DNA of 64,000 bases from JADJNW01 sp964526645. Lineage in GTDB: Bacteria; Bacteroidota; Bacteroidia; Chitinophagales; Saprospiraceae. The notes beneath the pieces are model-generated. The model saw nothing but the letters and a program-made list of their open reading frames with translations, did no database searches and had not been told where the DNA came from. Both the position numbers and the translations under genes were made by a program. Positions within the stretch are counted from its first letter, which is position 1, and each line of letters opens with the position of its first letter. The stretch spans positions 1 to 64,000 of the forward strand of contig CAZGJN010000005.1 of assembly GCA_964526645.1 (NCBI GenBank), in the 5' to 3' direction. Positions 1 to 8,922 of this stretch are shown in pieces.

Positions 1-348
1 AATGAATCAAAATATACTTCTTACACCATTGGTTCGCTGGCAAAAATCCTGCGCACCAAGTCGTACGACGACGAAATCACCGTGCGCAACGTGGGCGAAG
101 CTTTTGAAGAATTTACGTTCGATGGAAAATACACGGACGTTGTGCTGCCGATTCCCGCCACAGTAAAATACGAAATTGAAGCCACTTTGAAATACGGCGA
201 CCTGACCTTCCCGGAAAAAGAATTGGAAGCCGGCACTTTCAGAGAAAAAAACGACGACCTGAGCATACAGGGCAAGCTAAAAGGTGCGGGCAGCAAAGCA
301 CCCAAAATCAAGATCAACAGCTACGATGGGAATATTCGACTGAATTAA
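1..348 (+). CDS. C-terminal part of a DUF4097-like beta-repeat protein
   Basis: The reading frame is open from base 1 to a TAA at 346-348, so the gene starts upstream of the window; about 115 residues are visible. They are rich in short beta-strands with G-D-L-T-F and G-N-I-R-L-N repeats, the pattern of DUF4097 putative adhesin-like proteins, which fold as a beta-helix and are often membrane-associated in Bacteroidota. No catalytic motif is visible and the function of the family is not established. The gene is followed by 470 nt without a gene. Assignment to DUF4097 rests on pattern only. Confidence 0.6.
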   Translation, partial: NESKYTSYTIGSLAKILRTKSYDDEITVRNVGEAFEEFTFDGKYTDVVLPIPATVKYEIEATLKYGDLTFPEKELEAGTFREKNDDLSIQGKLKGAGSKAPKIKINSYDGNIRLN

Positions 349-821
349 GCTTCTATCTGGTAAGCAAAAATAGGATTACTAGTTGCTTGCTTATATTTTC
401 GATTGAATTCTAATACTTTTTTAGAAAAGGTTTCGGAAGTTTTAAGAGCTTTCGAAACCTCCCATTATGAGGCAAATAAAGCATCAAATTCTCATTTACA
501 CATAAGGTTTATCTTACACCCTCTCAGAAGCAATCAAAAAATATTTTATGAAGTAAAAAAATGCCCCCCTCCATAAAAACTGCGGAGAGAGGCTATCCCA
601 AAAACCGATTAATCACTCATTTATTTTTTGCAAGCATCGGCACGCCCACGAAACTCTACCCAAAATGCTGCGTTATCTTCAAAAAGTCAACAGTTGAACA
701 AATATACGTTGCAAAGTTACAATAAGAAAAATCGAAATACTATCTTTTTTCCATAAAAAGTTTTTGCAAGCAAAAAAAACTGAAAATGAAGCCTGTAAAT
801 AAGGGGGAAACTAAAGATATG
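349..821. other. Intergenic region with one hairpin
   Basis: No supportable gene. An imperfect stem pairs AGGTTTCGGAAG (428-439) with CTTTCGAAACCT (449-460), one G-T pair included, with a 9-nt loop. It has no T-tract, so it may be a weak terminator or mRNA-end hairpin for the gene ending at 348. The rest is AT-rich and unremarkable. Confidence 0.4.
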
Positions 822-1925
822 TCTCTGAATTCAGGAGAACTAATACAATATGCAAGGCATTTGACTTTGCCTGACTTTGGGCTGGAGGGGCAATTAAAAC
901 TAAAGCGCGCTAAAGTGCTGGTAGTGGGTGCGGGTGGCTTGGGGAGTCCGCTGTTGTTGTATTTGGCGGCAGCAGGTGTGGGCAGAATCGGGATTGTAGA
1001 TTTCGACATAGTGGATAGCAGCAACCTTCATCGGCAGATTTTATACACGCCGGATGACGTAGGAAAGCCAAAAGCGGAGGTCGCTAAAGAAAAACTAACA
1101 AAATTAAACCCTTATATTCAGATCGAGGTCTATAATTTCCCTTTTCGTAAAGAAAATGCGCTGGAGTTAGTGGCTTCGTATGATATAGTAGCAGATGGTA
1201 CCGACAACTTTAGCACACGCTATTTGATTAATGATGCTTGTGTGTTAACAGGGAAAACAAATGTTTATGCCTCCATTTTCAGATTTGAGGGGCAGGTATC
1301 TGTCTTCAATTATTGCTATTCCGATGGTTCTTTTGGTCCCAATTATCGCGACCTCCACCCTACCCCGCCCTTGCCTGATGCTGTGCCCAATTGTGCCGAA
1401 AGCGGCGTATTAGGGGTTCTGCCAGGGCTTGTTGGCTGTATGCAGGCAAATGAAGTAATTAAACTGATCACCGATATAGGAGTACCGCTGGTAGGAAAAT
1501 TACTTCTAATAGACGCACTTTCTCTGCAAATGCAAACACTTCATTTACCTTTAAAAACAAAAACGAATATTCAGGAACTGACAGATGTAGAAGCCAACTG
1601 TGTGACTCCATTTGTAAAAGAGATAAACGCTCAGGATGTAATGACTTTGTTTGAACAAAATGCAGATTTTCAATTAATTGACGTAAGGGATTCGTTTGAA
1701 AGAGAAGTGTTTAATATTGGCGGTGTATCCATTCCTTTGCAACAAATCTCCAAATCAAATGTCTTAATTAATCAAGAAAAAATGGTCATTTTTTATTGCC
1801 AAAGCGGCAGCCGAAGCATTCGGGCTATAGAAGCTTTGCAAATGGAAGGTTTTGTGAATAACAATTTTTATAGCTTAAAAGGCGGCATGCAAGCGTGGCT
1901 AAAAGAAATTTCAACTAAAAAATAA
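822..1925 (+). CDS. moeB: HesA/MoeB/ThiF family adenylyltransferase with C-terminal rhodanese domain
   Basis: E1-like enzyme that adenylates the C-terminal glycine of a small sulfur carrier (MoaD or ThiS type) for molybdopterin or thiamine synthesis; the rhodanese domain would then provide persulfide sulfur. Visible: the ATP-binding motif GAGGLGS near residue 37, the family motif VPNCAESGVLGVLPG, and a rhodanese loop CQSGSRS near residue 325 with its active-site Cys. The usual zinc-binding CxxC pairs are absent: the first site reads NYRDLHP where MoeB of Escherichia coli has a CxxC. I chose ATG 822 because homology to the family begins there; ATG 786 would add 12 residues. No other cofactor gene is adjacent, so the exact carrier protein is unknown. 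Confidence 0.85.
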   Translation, partial: SLNSGELIQYARHLTLPDFGLEGQLKLKRAKVLVVGAGGLGSPLLLYLAAAGVGRIGIVDFDIVDSSNLHRQILYTPDDVGKPKAEVAKEKLTKLNPYIQIEVYNFPFRKENALELVASYDIVADGTDNFSTRYLINDACVLTGKTNVYASIFRFEGQVSVFNYCYSDGSFGPNYRDLHPTPPLPDAVPNCAESGVLGVLPGLVGCMQANEVIKLITDIGVPLVGKLLLIDALSLQMQTLHLPLKTKTNIQELTDVEANCVTPFVKEINAQDVMTLFEQNADFQLIDVRDSFEREVFNIGGVSIPLQQISKSNVLINQEKMVIFYCQSGSRSIRAIEALQMEGFVNNNFYSLKGGMQAWLKEISTKK

Positions 1926-1953
1926 AAGGGACAGAACAATCCATCCCTTTTAT
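1922..1953. terminator. Bidirectional terminator between convergent genes
   Basis: Perfect 10-bp inverted repeat ATAAAAGGGA (1922-1931) and TCCCTTTTAT (1944-1953), beginning at the stop codon of the MoeB-like gene and ending 22 nt before the convergent gene. A/T tracts on both sides fit factor-independent termination in both directions. Confidence 0.75.
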
Positions 1954-1975
1954 ATTCGTATTGAACATTCAAATG

Positions 1976-2524
1976 TTATCGCTTCAACATGTCATTAATC
2001 ACTTTTATACCTTCGGCAGTGACTTCATAACGCTTCCGAGCTTGCTGGCTGGAGCCTTCTTTGCTCGTCTGTGCCATTAATTTCGGCTTTCTTTTCTCCA
2101 AGGCAGAAATTGCCTGTGTAATGTTAGACACCCGCTGACCGATTCGTTTCAATTCTCTTTGAACCTCAGCACTGGTCAGTTCTTTCTGATTTTTCTTTAC
2201 TCTCAAAAATGCTGCTGCTACTAATGCTTTATCTGCATCAGAATTGGGGCGAATTGCCCGAATAAGATCTTCAACCGAAGAAAAAGCCTCCAACTTATCA
2301 GCAGCGGGCTTTGGTGCTGGCGCAGTAGTGCCAGCGCCTGCATCAGTAGTCTCATTGCTTGAAGCACTTACAGCTTCTTTTTCCCCACCAATTACAAGAG
2401 AGTTTTTTCCTAATTGAAATTTGCTGGCAAGCCACTGAATAATTCTTGTTTTTGCATCGTCATTCAATGGCTTGAGAACTTCATAAGCACTCAATAGTGC
2501 TTCCATTTCTGAATCTAACCTCAT
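1976..2524 (-). CDS. Hypothetical protein with winged-helix-like C-terminus
   Basis: 182 residues, function unknown. Residues 1-40 look helical; residues 45-80 are a low-complexity Ala/Thr/Pro linker; residues 80-182 are helical with a basic C-terminal stretch (SAEVQRELKRIGQRVSNITQ, then RKRYEVTAEGIKVINDMLKR). The later part resembles a winged-helix arrangement in which a beta wing precedes a final helix, so DNA or nucleic-acid binding is possible but inferred. A consensus promoter lies about 90 nt upstream and a hairpin (2564-2588, AATAAGC with GCTTATT) sits in the implied leader. Convergent with the MoeB-like gene. Confidence 0.7.
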   Translation of the reverse strand: MRLDSEMEALLSAYEVLKPLNDDAKTRIIQWLASKFQLGKNSLVIGGEKEAVSASSNETTDAGAGTTAPAPKPAADKLEAFSSVEDLIRAIRPNSDADKALVAAAFLRVKKNQKELTSAEVQRELKRIGQRVSNITQAISALEKRKPKLMAQTSKEGSSQQARKRYEVTAEGIKVINDMLKR

Positions 2525-2614
2525 AACAATAATTTTTTAATGTGATTTGTGAAAACAGTGTGAAATAAGCACTTTGGCAAGGCTTATTAATTTTTTAAAA
2601 TAAAAACAATGATA

Positions 2615-2646
2615 CAAAGATAAAACTACTGTCTTAATAGTGCAAA
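2615..2646 (-). promoter_or_regulatory. Consensus Bacteroidota promoter for the 1976-2524 gene
   Basis: On the minus strand TTTG (2646-2643), a 20-nt spacer, then TATCTTTG (2622-2615). This matches the known Bacteroidota -33/-7 consensus TTTG-N19-TAnnTTTG closely. The implied start of transcription gives a leader of about 80 nt containing a 7-bp hairpin at 2564-2588. Confidence 0.65.
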
Positions 2647-2692
2647 TAAAACAAACATTTTTTTACATCAATTAAAAAAAAATATTCATTCC

Positions 2693-3703
2693 CTATAGCG
2701 AAGGGATTTCTTGAAGTAGCAAGTTGCAGCCTCTTTGTTGGTCTGACAGCCTGCCTAATATTTCAAACCCATTATCATCATGAACTACCCCAATATCATC
2801 CGAAGAAAGAAAAGAGATCGTATCTACATTAGCAATGTCTATGATATTCATAACGCCCGCTCTACCTTTTTTTTCTGGGCTGAAGGGGTCTGTAATTTCT
2901 CTTATTAAAATCTTCACAGTCGGGCTGGCGTAAAAAATTCCATCTTTTTTGCTATAACATTGACTCATCATTTCCGTCATACCAAACTCCGATGCTATAA
3001 AAGAAAGGTGGAAAGATTGGCACAAAATCTTATGAAATTCACTCCGAATCAACTCTTTGCGCCGCCCTTTAAATCCGCCGGTTTCCATTACAATTATGCC
3101 ATCGAGATCAAGTTCATATTTTTCTGCAATATCTAATAATGCAAAAGAAACGCCTAATAACACAGTGGGTATTTTATTTTCTTTACAATCTTCCAGTATT
3201 TGGATCAAGTCTTCTACATTATGCAAAAAAAAGCCAGATTGGGGATATTTGGATTGCCGAATAAAATGCGCCGTCATTGAAATCAAGGAAGAACCGGTTC
3301 GCTGGAGATAAGACGGTAGCAAGGCCAGGAAGCAATATTGGCTGAGGTTTCCAAAAAAATGCTCAAACCCACGCTGGGCATTGTACAGATAGAATTGAAG
3401 GTCTCGTACATAATGGCGACTCGTTTCGCCTCCCGTCGTGCCGCTACTGGTAAAAATCGCCTCCGGTATCCATTCGCTTGTTTTCAAAATATGCGTTTTG
3501 AAAAAAGAAATGGGCAAAAAGGGGATCGCATCAAGGGATTTGATCTGAGCAGGGCTAATTTTTAATAATTTCAAATAAGCTTCATAAAGTGGATTAAAAA
3601 CAGCCTGATAGCGAAATACTTCCAAGGCTATTTCATCAAAGTTTGCAGCAGAAATATGTGCGATTTGTCGGATTAATTCCTTTCTTATTGCTTCCGATTT
3701 CAT
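2693..3703 (-). CDS. LuxE/PaaK-family acyltransferase (acyl-protein synthetase-like)
   Basis: 336 residues. LuxE-type enzymes activate or transfer acyl groups in an AMP-dependent way. Visible: the P-loop-like adenylation motif TSSGTTGGETSRHYVRD near residue 85 and the motif SEFGMTEMMSQCYS near residue 238, both typical of the LuxE/PaaK superfamily. No luxCD-like partners are nearby, so a bioluminescence role is not implied; homologues in Bacteroidota are commonly stand-alone and of unknown substrate. The start at 3703 is the only good Met before the conserved N-terminal region. Divergent from a lipoprotein gene. Confidence 0.75.
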   Translation of the reverse strand: MKSEAIRKELIRQIAHISAANFDEIALEVFRYQAVFNPLYEAYLKLLKISPAQIKSLDAIPFLPISFFKTHILKTSEWIPEAIFTSSGTTGGETSRHYVRDLQFYLYNAQRGFEHFFGNLSQYCFLALLPSYLQRTGSSLISMTAHFIRQSKYPQSGFFLHNVEDLIQILEDCKENKIPTVLLGVSFALLDIAEKYELDLDGIIVMETGGFKGRRKELIRSEFHKILCQSFHLSFIASEFGMTEMMSQCYSKKDGIFYASPTVKILIREITDPFSPEKKGRAGVMNIIDIANVDTISFLSSDDIGVVHDDNGFEILGRLSDQQRGCNLLLQEIPSL

Positions 3704-3765
3704 CCAAATTAATTAAAAATTTGTATTTTAACAGAAAAATAGGAATTTAATCAATTCATAAGACC

Positions 3766-4266
3766 ATGAGACAAAGAATATCGCTCTTTTTTATTGTCCT
3801 GCTGGGTTTGATAATCGGTTGTACAGAACCGCCTGACTACCCTAACGAGCCACAATTGCGATACATAGGGCTGAACAAAAATACCATCGCGCAGGGACGC
3901 ACCGCTGCCCAAACTGATACCTTAATCATTATGTTTAGCTTTACGGATGGCAATGGGGACCTAGGCGATGAGACAGTCACCAATCTTTTTATCCGCGATA
4001 GCAGAGATAATAGCTTGAACCCTGTAGTAATAAAACCTATACCGGAACAAGGCAGTGGCAATGGTATTTCGGGGGAAATTACCGTTCGGCTCATCAATAA
4101 CAATGATGCCTCCAAAATGTGCTGCATTTTTCCGGATAGAAGGGTCTGTTTTACCGATCCGCGTTATCCGATTGATACTTTTTCTTATTCGATCCAAATG
4201 AAAGACCGTGCTGGAAATTTAAGCAACGTCATCCGGACAGAAAGGATCACCCTTCTTTGTCAGTGA
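3766..4266 (+). CDS. Lipoprotein of unknown function
   Basis: 166 residues with a lipoprotein signal: hydrophobic FFIVLLGLIIG followed by Cys at about residue 19. The mature part begins with a Pro-rich segment and contains FTDGNGDLGDE, an acidic motif common in Bacteroidota surface lipoproteins and possibly calcium-binding. A CC pair and further Cys residues occur in the second half. The gene overlaps the convergent hemF by 20 nt at their 3' ends. Function unknown. Confidence 0.75.
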   Translation: MRQRISLFFIVLLGLIIGCTEPPDYPNEPQLRYIGLNKNTIAQGRTAAQTDTLIIMFSFTDGNGDLGDETVTNLFIRDSRDNSLNPVVIKPIPEQGSGNGISGEITVRLINNNDASKMCCIFPDRRVCFTDPRYPIDTFSYSIQMKDRAGNLSNVIRTERITLLCQ

Positions 4267-5155
4267 TCCAATCTATTCCTTTTTTCAGCAAAGAAAGGGT
4301 AGCTGCTTCTGGAGTACCTGGATCGGGTAAATAATTGTACAACCAATGCGCTACAGGCGGTAAACTCATGAGGATAGACTCCGTTCTGCCATCTGAATCG
4401 AGTCCAAATTTAGTACCCTGATCCCAGACAAGGTTAAATTCCACATAGCGCCCCCGGCGAAGCATCTGCCAACGCTGTTCTTTTTCTGTAAAAGTTTTGT
4501 TTTTATTGCTTTGCAGCAAAGGAATGTAAACAGGGCAAAAGGCAAGCCCTACTGCCTGTACAAAAGCAAACAGCTGATCTTTGTCCATTTTTTCTGATGC
4601 CGAGTGCAGCCGATCAAAAAATATACCGCCGATTCCTCGGGTTTCCGCCCTGTGTTTCAAGAAAAAATAATCATCTGCCCATGGTTTGAAGCGAGCGTAA
4701 AAATCAGGATGATGCGCATCGCATACCTTCTTTAAAGATTGATGAAAAAACCGAGCTTCATCAGGATTGATATAATGCGGCGTGAGGTCAATGCCGCCAC
4801 CAAACCACCAGTTGCTTTCATCCAACTCAAAATACCGTATATTCATGTGGATGATGGGAATCCAGGGATTAGAAGAATGCAAAACGATAGAAACACCTGT
4901 TGCAAAAAATAGCCCGCCGGTTTGTACCTGTAGCGATTTTGCTAATTTATCAGAAACATCTCCATAAACCGCCGAAAAATTAACACCGCCTTTTTCGATG
5001 TATTTTCCTTGAATCACACGGGTTCTGCCGCCACCCCCACCAGGCCTTTCCCAATGGTCTTCTTCAAATGCACCCACCCCATCTGCTTCCGATAATTGCT
5101 TGCAAATATCATCTTGCAGAAAGCGAAACCAATCGGCAATTTGTTCTTTTTGCAT
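4247..5155 (-). CDS. hemF: Oxygen-dependent coproporphyrinogen III oxidase
   Basis: Converts coproporphyrinogen III to protoporphyrinogen IX with O2 in haem synthesis; cytoplasmic homodimer. The 302-residue length matches the family (about 300). Clear family motifs: HMNIRYFELDESNWWFGGGI near residues 102-121 with the substrate-site region after it (DLTPHY), and RRGRYVEFNLVWDQGTKFGL near residue 234, followed by GRTESILMSLPP. Presence of HemF indicates growth with oxygen; hemH, the last step, is at 49365-50375. The gene lies just downstream of a T9SS esterase on the same strand. Confidence 0.96.
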   Translation of the reverse strand: MQKEQIADWFRFLQDDICKQLSEADGVGAFEEDHWERPGGGGGRTRVIQGKYIEKGGVNFSAVYGDVSDKLAKSLQVQTGGLFFATGVSIVLHSSNPWIPIIHMNIRYFELDESNWWFGGGIDLTPHYINPDEARFFHQSLKKVCDAHHPDFYARFKPWADDYFFLKHRAETRGIGGIFFDRLHSASEKMDKDQLFAFVQAVGLAFCPVYIPLLQSNKNKTFTEKEQRWQMLRRGRYVEFNLVWDQGTKFGLDSDGRTESILMSLPPVAHWLYNYLPDPGTPEAATLSLLKKGIDWITDKEG

Positions 5156-5182
5156 ACAACTTGCTTTTTTAGTTCTTTTTTT

Positions 5183-6592
5183 TCACTTTACTATAATGCT
5201 TTGACTTTCAATCACCTTATTTTGCTTATAAAACAATACCACATACACGCCAGCGGGCAAATCCGCTACCTTGATTTGATCATCCGAAAGCAGGGTAATC
5301 CCCTTTAATTGCCGACCATCCGCAGTAAAAATGCGAAAACTCAAGTCTCCGATCCCTGTATGATTTTGCACCCAAATAACGCTATCCGCAGGATTTGGCG
5401 ACAGCGCAATGGTTGGATGCCACGCTGGCACAGCCGTGGCGGTGCTGATGGCATCTGCAAAAAGCCATTGATAAGCATCCGGAAATTCCCTCGCCCAAAA
5501 CCATTCGCTGTGCTGCCCATCGGAATGGATACTTGTGATTACTTCATTTTCAGAAAAACCGGCATTGCGCAGGGTGTTGTACATGGCATTTATATCCGCC
5601 ACTACCGAACCATTACCCTCCAACTGACCTGCCAGTAGATAAATTTTCATATCCTTCTCCCTGCCGGTACTGCTCACATGCGCATAACACGCCGGCGAAA
5701 ACCAAAAAGCAGGCGAAAACACCCCGATTTTGCTGAATACTTCCTGGTATTCGATCCCTGCGTACATGGAGATCAAGCCACCCATCGAAGAACCCATGAT
5801 GCCGGTATATTCGCGTTCAGGTCGAGTGCGATAGGTAGCGTCTATGTGGGGTTTGAGCGTTTCCACGATAAATTGGATGTACTCATCGCCCTGCCCACCG
5901 CCATAAGTAGTGTTGATCCAGGGAGAATATTCATTGATGCGATTGCCGCCACCGTTATCTATTGCCACTGCAATAATGCCTTTATCGCCATTTTCAAATA
6001 AGGCATTCAAAGCCTCATCCACTTTCCATTCACCCGAAAAGCTCGTTTTAGCATCAAAAATATTTTGTCCATCGTGCAGATAGAGCACCGGATAACGCTT
6101 GTTGGAGCTATTGTAATCTGGTGGCAGATAAATCCAAACCCTGCGGGTCCGATTCAGCTGCGGAATTGAGAATGTTTCACTCAAAATCAAGACATTAGAA
6201 GCTGCCGTGCTACCATTGTTATTGCCCGAAAGGTCTTCCCAACTGAGAATAGACAATTCTACGGTTTGTGCTTGCCCCGAATATTGCAGTACACGATTGG
6301 GGCGCTGCCCGCCTTGCGCATCGCCTTCTACGGTAGCCCAGTTCCCTCTTGTGAATTTAAATTCCAATTGCCCTGGGCTTGGATTAATAGTGATCTGCCG
6401 AGTGCCATCTGCATTTTTGGTTAAAATCAAATTAGCATCGCCGGGATTCCAGTTATTAAAATTACCTACCAGATAAATTGGGTCGTTCGCGGGCGTGTTC
6501 AGCGGGAGTGTTCCCACCTTAATTGTCAATTGAGCGACAGCGGCCAGGCTGTAAAAACAGAAAAATAGAAGATAGAAAAGTTTCTTTTGCAT
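5183..6592 (-). CDS. Secreted esterase with N-terminal CBM48-like domain and T9SS sorting domain
   Basis: About 469 residues from ATG 6592; an upstream in-frame Met at 6631 precedes the signal peptide and is unlikely. Order: signal peptide (KKLFYLLFFCFYSLAAVA), an AMPK/CBM48-like module (VYLVGNFNNWNPG type, here YLVGNFNNWNPGD, near residue 40), an esterase D-like alpha/beta hydrolase (YPVLYLHDGQNIFD; nucleophile elbow GSSMGG), and a C-terminal T9SS type A domain (ALSPNPADSVIWV... AGVYVVLF). It should be exported across the outer membrane and hydrolyse an ester, perhaps on a carbohydrate; the substrate is not evident. 27 nt separate its stop from the hemF start downstream. Confidence 0.88.
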   Translation of the reverse strand: MQKKLFYLLFFCFYSLAAVAQLTIKVGTLPLNTPANDPIYLVGNFNNWNPGDANLILTKNADGTRQITINPSPGQLEFKFTRGNWATVEGDAQGGQRPNRVLQYSGQAQTVELSILSWEDLSGNNNGSTAASNVLILSETFSIPQLNRTRRVWIYLPPDYNSSNKRYPVLYLHDGQNIFDAKTSFSGEWKVDEALNALFENGDKGIIAVAIDNGGGNRINEYSPWINTTYGGGQGDEYIQFIVETLKPHIDATYRTRPEREYTGIMGSSMGGLISMYAGIEYQEVFSKIGVFSPAFWFSPACYAHVSSTGREKDMKIYLLAGQLEGNGSVVADINAMYNTLRNAGFSENEVITSIHSDGQHSEWFWAREFPDAYQWLFADAISTATAVPAWHPTIALSPNPADSVIWVQNHTGIGDLSFRIFTADGRQLKGITLLSDDQIKVADLPAGVYVVLFYKQNKVIESQSIIVK

Positions 6593-6790
6593 GATCGCAC
6601 TTCGGTTTTGGAAAAAATTAAAAATAAGCACGAAAATATATATTATTGGGCTTTTGAGGGCTTTTCTACCATCACATCCTTGTCAATTTTTCATAATTAG
6701 GCGCAATTGATTCTCCTTTTCACCAACGGTTTCCAAAAAACAAGCTGTCTTATTAATTGTATTTATCCAATCATTGTTAAAACTCATTGC

Positions 6791-8062
6791 ATGAAGCAGA
6801 TTTTAACACTCCCTGCACTTTTTTTATGGGGCATCCTGAGTTTGACCGGCTGCCTCAAAGACACCTGCGAAGCGACACGCGTTTATATCCAATTCGACCC
6901 GATTTACCTGACGATAGAACAACTCCGCCAACAAATAAGCGCTGAAGCACCACGCACCTTGAAAAACCCAGGCAAAATTTATGTAATTGGCGACTATCTT
7001 CTAATCAATGAATTACATGAAGGCATTCATATTATTGATAACAAAGACCCCCGCAACCCCGTCAATTTATCTTTCATCAGTATTCCAGGCAACATTGACA
7101 TGGCAGTACGCGGCAATTTACTATATGCCGATAGCTATATTGACTTGGTCACGATCAATATTGAAAATCCAGCTGCGCCTGTATTTGTAAGGCATACAGA
7201 GAATGTTTTTCAGCCCATAGCGATTGACCCCAATCGGGGCTTGTTGGTTGGCTATCGCGAAACTGAAGTGCGGGAGAAAGCCCCTTGTGATTTTCAAAAT
7301 AACAACTGGTTTTGGAGAGGCGAAAGTATTCTTGTATCAGATGCTTCTTTAAGTTCTTTTTATACTGCCAATAAAGGTAATGTGAGTGGCCCTTCTGTAA
7401 ATGGGATAGGCGGTTCTATGGCTCGTTTTACGCTATACCAGAAGTATTTATACACGGTAGATAATAGTGATCTGAGGGTATTCGACTTAGGGGAAGCGGA
7501 TAAACCCCAATTAGCCAATCGGATAAATATTGGTTGGGGTATCGAAACGATTTTTCCATACCAGGATAAACTATTTATCGGTTCTACTTCGGGTATGTTC
7601 ATTTTTGACAATAAAAACCCGCTACAACCGTCCTTGGCTTCCTCCTTCCAGCACGCGCGCTCCTGCGACCCCGTTTTCGTAGAAAACGATATTGCTTATG
7701 TGACCTTGCACGGCGGTACGCCTTGCGGCGGCTTCACCAATCAACTGGATATTCTTGACGTAAAAAATATTTTTAATCCAGTTTTTTTGAAATCGCATCC
7801 TTTGCATCGTCCACATGGTCTTTCTGTCGTAAACAAAGTAGCCTACATTTGTGAAGATGATCAGGGATTGAAGATATTCGACGCAAGCGATTGGAAGAGT
7901 CTGAAATTATTATCGCATGTGAAAGGTTTTCAGGCCTATGACGTGATCGTGCTGTCCGATGAGAATCTGGCAATCGTGACAGGCAAGGAGGGGCTGCATC
8001 AATTTGATGTAAGCAACCCTAATAAAGTAGAAAAAATGAGTACCATCGCCATTGCAAAATAA
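6791..8062 (+). CDS. LVIVD-repeat lipoprotein
   Basis: About 423 residues from ATG 6791, chosen because it directly begins a lipoprotein signal (LPALFLWGILSLTGC). The mature part contains repeats with the pattern G-IHIID-x-x-DPRNPV, matching LVIVD repeats, which form a beta-propeller; FIFDNKNPLQP and LKIFDASD are later copies. Such proteins are anchored at the cell surface and have no established activity. It is followed after 6 nt by a barrel-like protein, suggesting co-transcription. Confidence 0.82.
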   Translation: MKQILTLPALFLWGILSLTGCLKDTCEATRVYIQFDPIYLTIEQLRQQISAEAPRTLKNPGKIYVIGDYLLINELHEGIHIIDNKDPRNPVNLSFISIPGNIDMAVRGNLLYADSYIDLVTINIENPAAPVFVRHTENVFQPIAIDPNRGLLVGYRETEVREKAPCDFQNNNWFWRGESILVSDASLSSFYTANKGNVSGPSVNGIGGSMARFTLYQKYLYTVDNSDLRVFDLGEADKPQLANRINIGWGIETIFPYQDKLFIGSTSGMFIFDNKNPLQPSLASSFQHARSCDPVFVENDIAYVTLHGGTPCGGFTNQLDILDVKNIFNPVFLKSHPLHRPHGLSVVNKVAYICEDDQGLKIFDASDWKSLKLLSHVKGFQAYDVIVLSDENLAIVTGKEGLHQFDVSNPNKVEKMSTIAIAK

Positions 8063-8068
8063 AAGGTC

Positions 8069-8854
8069 ATGAGGATTTTATTCACCATCAACTTTTTATT
8101 GCTGGGATTGGTCCTTGGGCATACCCAAACGGAGGTTTATATTGATTCCATTTTTTTGAAAGATGGAAAAATCATAACAGGTAAAGTGACTCGATTCAAA
8201 AATAAGGTGCTTATAGAACAAGCAAATGACTATTGGCTGGCGATACCGTCTGCAAGTGTAGATCGGCTGATTATCCATGTCGGACAAAAAGGCAGTGTAA
8301 AATTTACAGCAAAGACAAAGCAGGATCGGTTCAATCGCCCCTACGCTTTCCAGGAACGAGGCATTTACAACGTGACTTATCTTGGCATCATCAATGGCTT
8401 GGCATACAACACCAGCGATCCGCAACTGGGCTTGGGTTTACAGCATACTGTTGGCTTACAGTTGCAGCGCGGCATCGGCGTGGGCATCGGCGCAGGATTT
8501 GACAACTACACCGTTTCTGATCCAAATGGTGGCTTGGTGTTGCCTGTATTTGCAGAAATGAGGGGCTATTTGAATGCCAACAATTGGTCGCCGTACTATT
8601 CTGTGAGCCTTGGCTACGGCTTCGCTTTTAAGGACGAAGAGGTGGGCATTACGGCTGCCAAGGGAGGAATCATGCTGCATCCGGCATTTGGCTTTCGGAT
8701 GGGTGCACGTGAAGACATGAATTTTTTATTCGATCTGGGATACCGATTCCAACATGTCACTTTAACCAAAGTGTTTAATTTCTGGAATGTTGAGACACAG
8801 GTACAGGATATTTGGTATCGGCGATTCAGTTTAAGAATTGGAATGATTTTTTAA
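8069..8854 (+). CDS. Exported beta-barrel-like protein of unknown function
   Basis: 261 residues: signal peptide (MRILFTINFLLLGLVLG), a small N-terminal domain around residues 22-80 with the phrase FLKDGKIITGKV (seen in Bacteroidota outer-membrane-associated proteins), then alternating Gly/aromatic beta-strands (GVGIGAGFDNY, YYSVSLGYGFAF, LFDLGYRFQHVTL) ending in an aromatic-rich strand with a final Phe, as in outer-membrane barrels. It starts 6 nt after the LVIVD lipoprotein gene and probably belongs to the same transcript. No known family was recognised beyond the barrel pattern. Confidence 0.72.
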   Translation: MRILFTINFLLLGLVLGHTQTEVYIDSIFLKDGKIITGKVTRFKNKVLIEQANDYWLAIPSASVDRLIIHVGQKGSVKFTAKTKQDRFNRPYAFQERGIYNVTYLGIINGLAYNTSDPQLGLGLQHTVGLQLQRGIGVGIGAGFDNYTVSDPNGGLVLPVFAEMRGYLNANNWSPYYSVSLGYGFAFKDEEVGITAAKGGIMLHPAFGFRMGAREDMNFLFDLGYRFQHVTLTKVFNFWNVETQVQDIWYRRFSLRIGMIF

Positions 8855-8922
8855 AAATACGAGATAGGTAAAATTGGAGCATCCGGTGTTTCGCGCCCTT
8901 TTTTCCTATTGTACAACAAAAA

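Noticed and set aside
621..686. Short minus-strand coding-like stretch (EDNAAFWVEFRGRADACKK)
   Set aside because: Only about 20 codons between stops, no start, and no recognisable family; it may be a gene remnant but cannot be supported.
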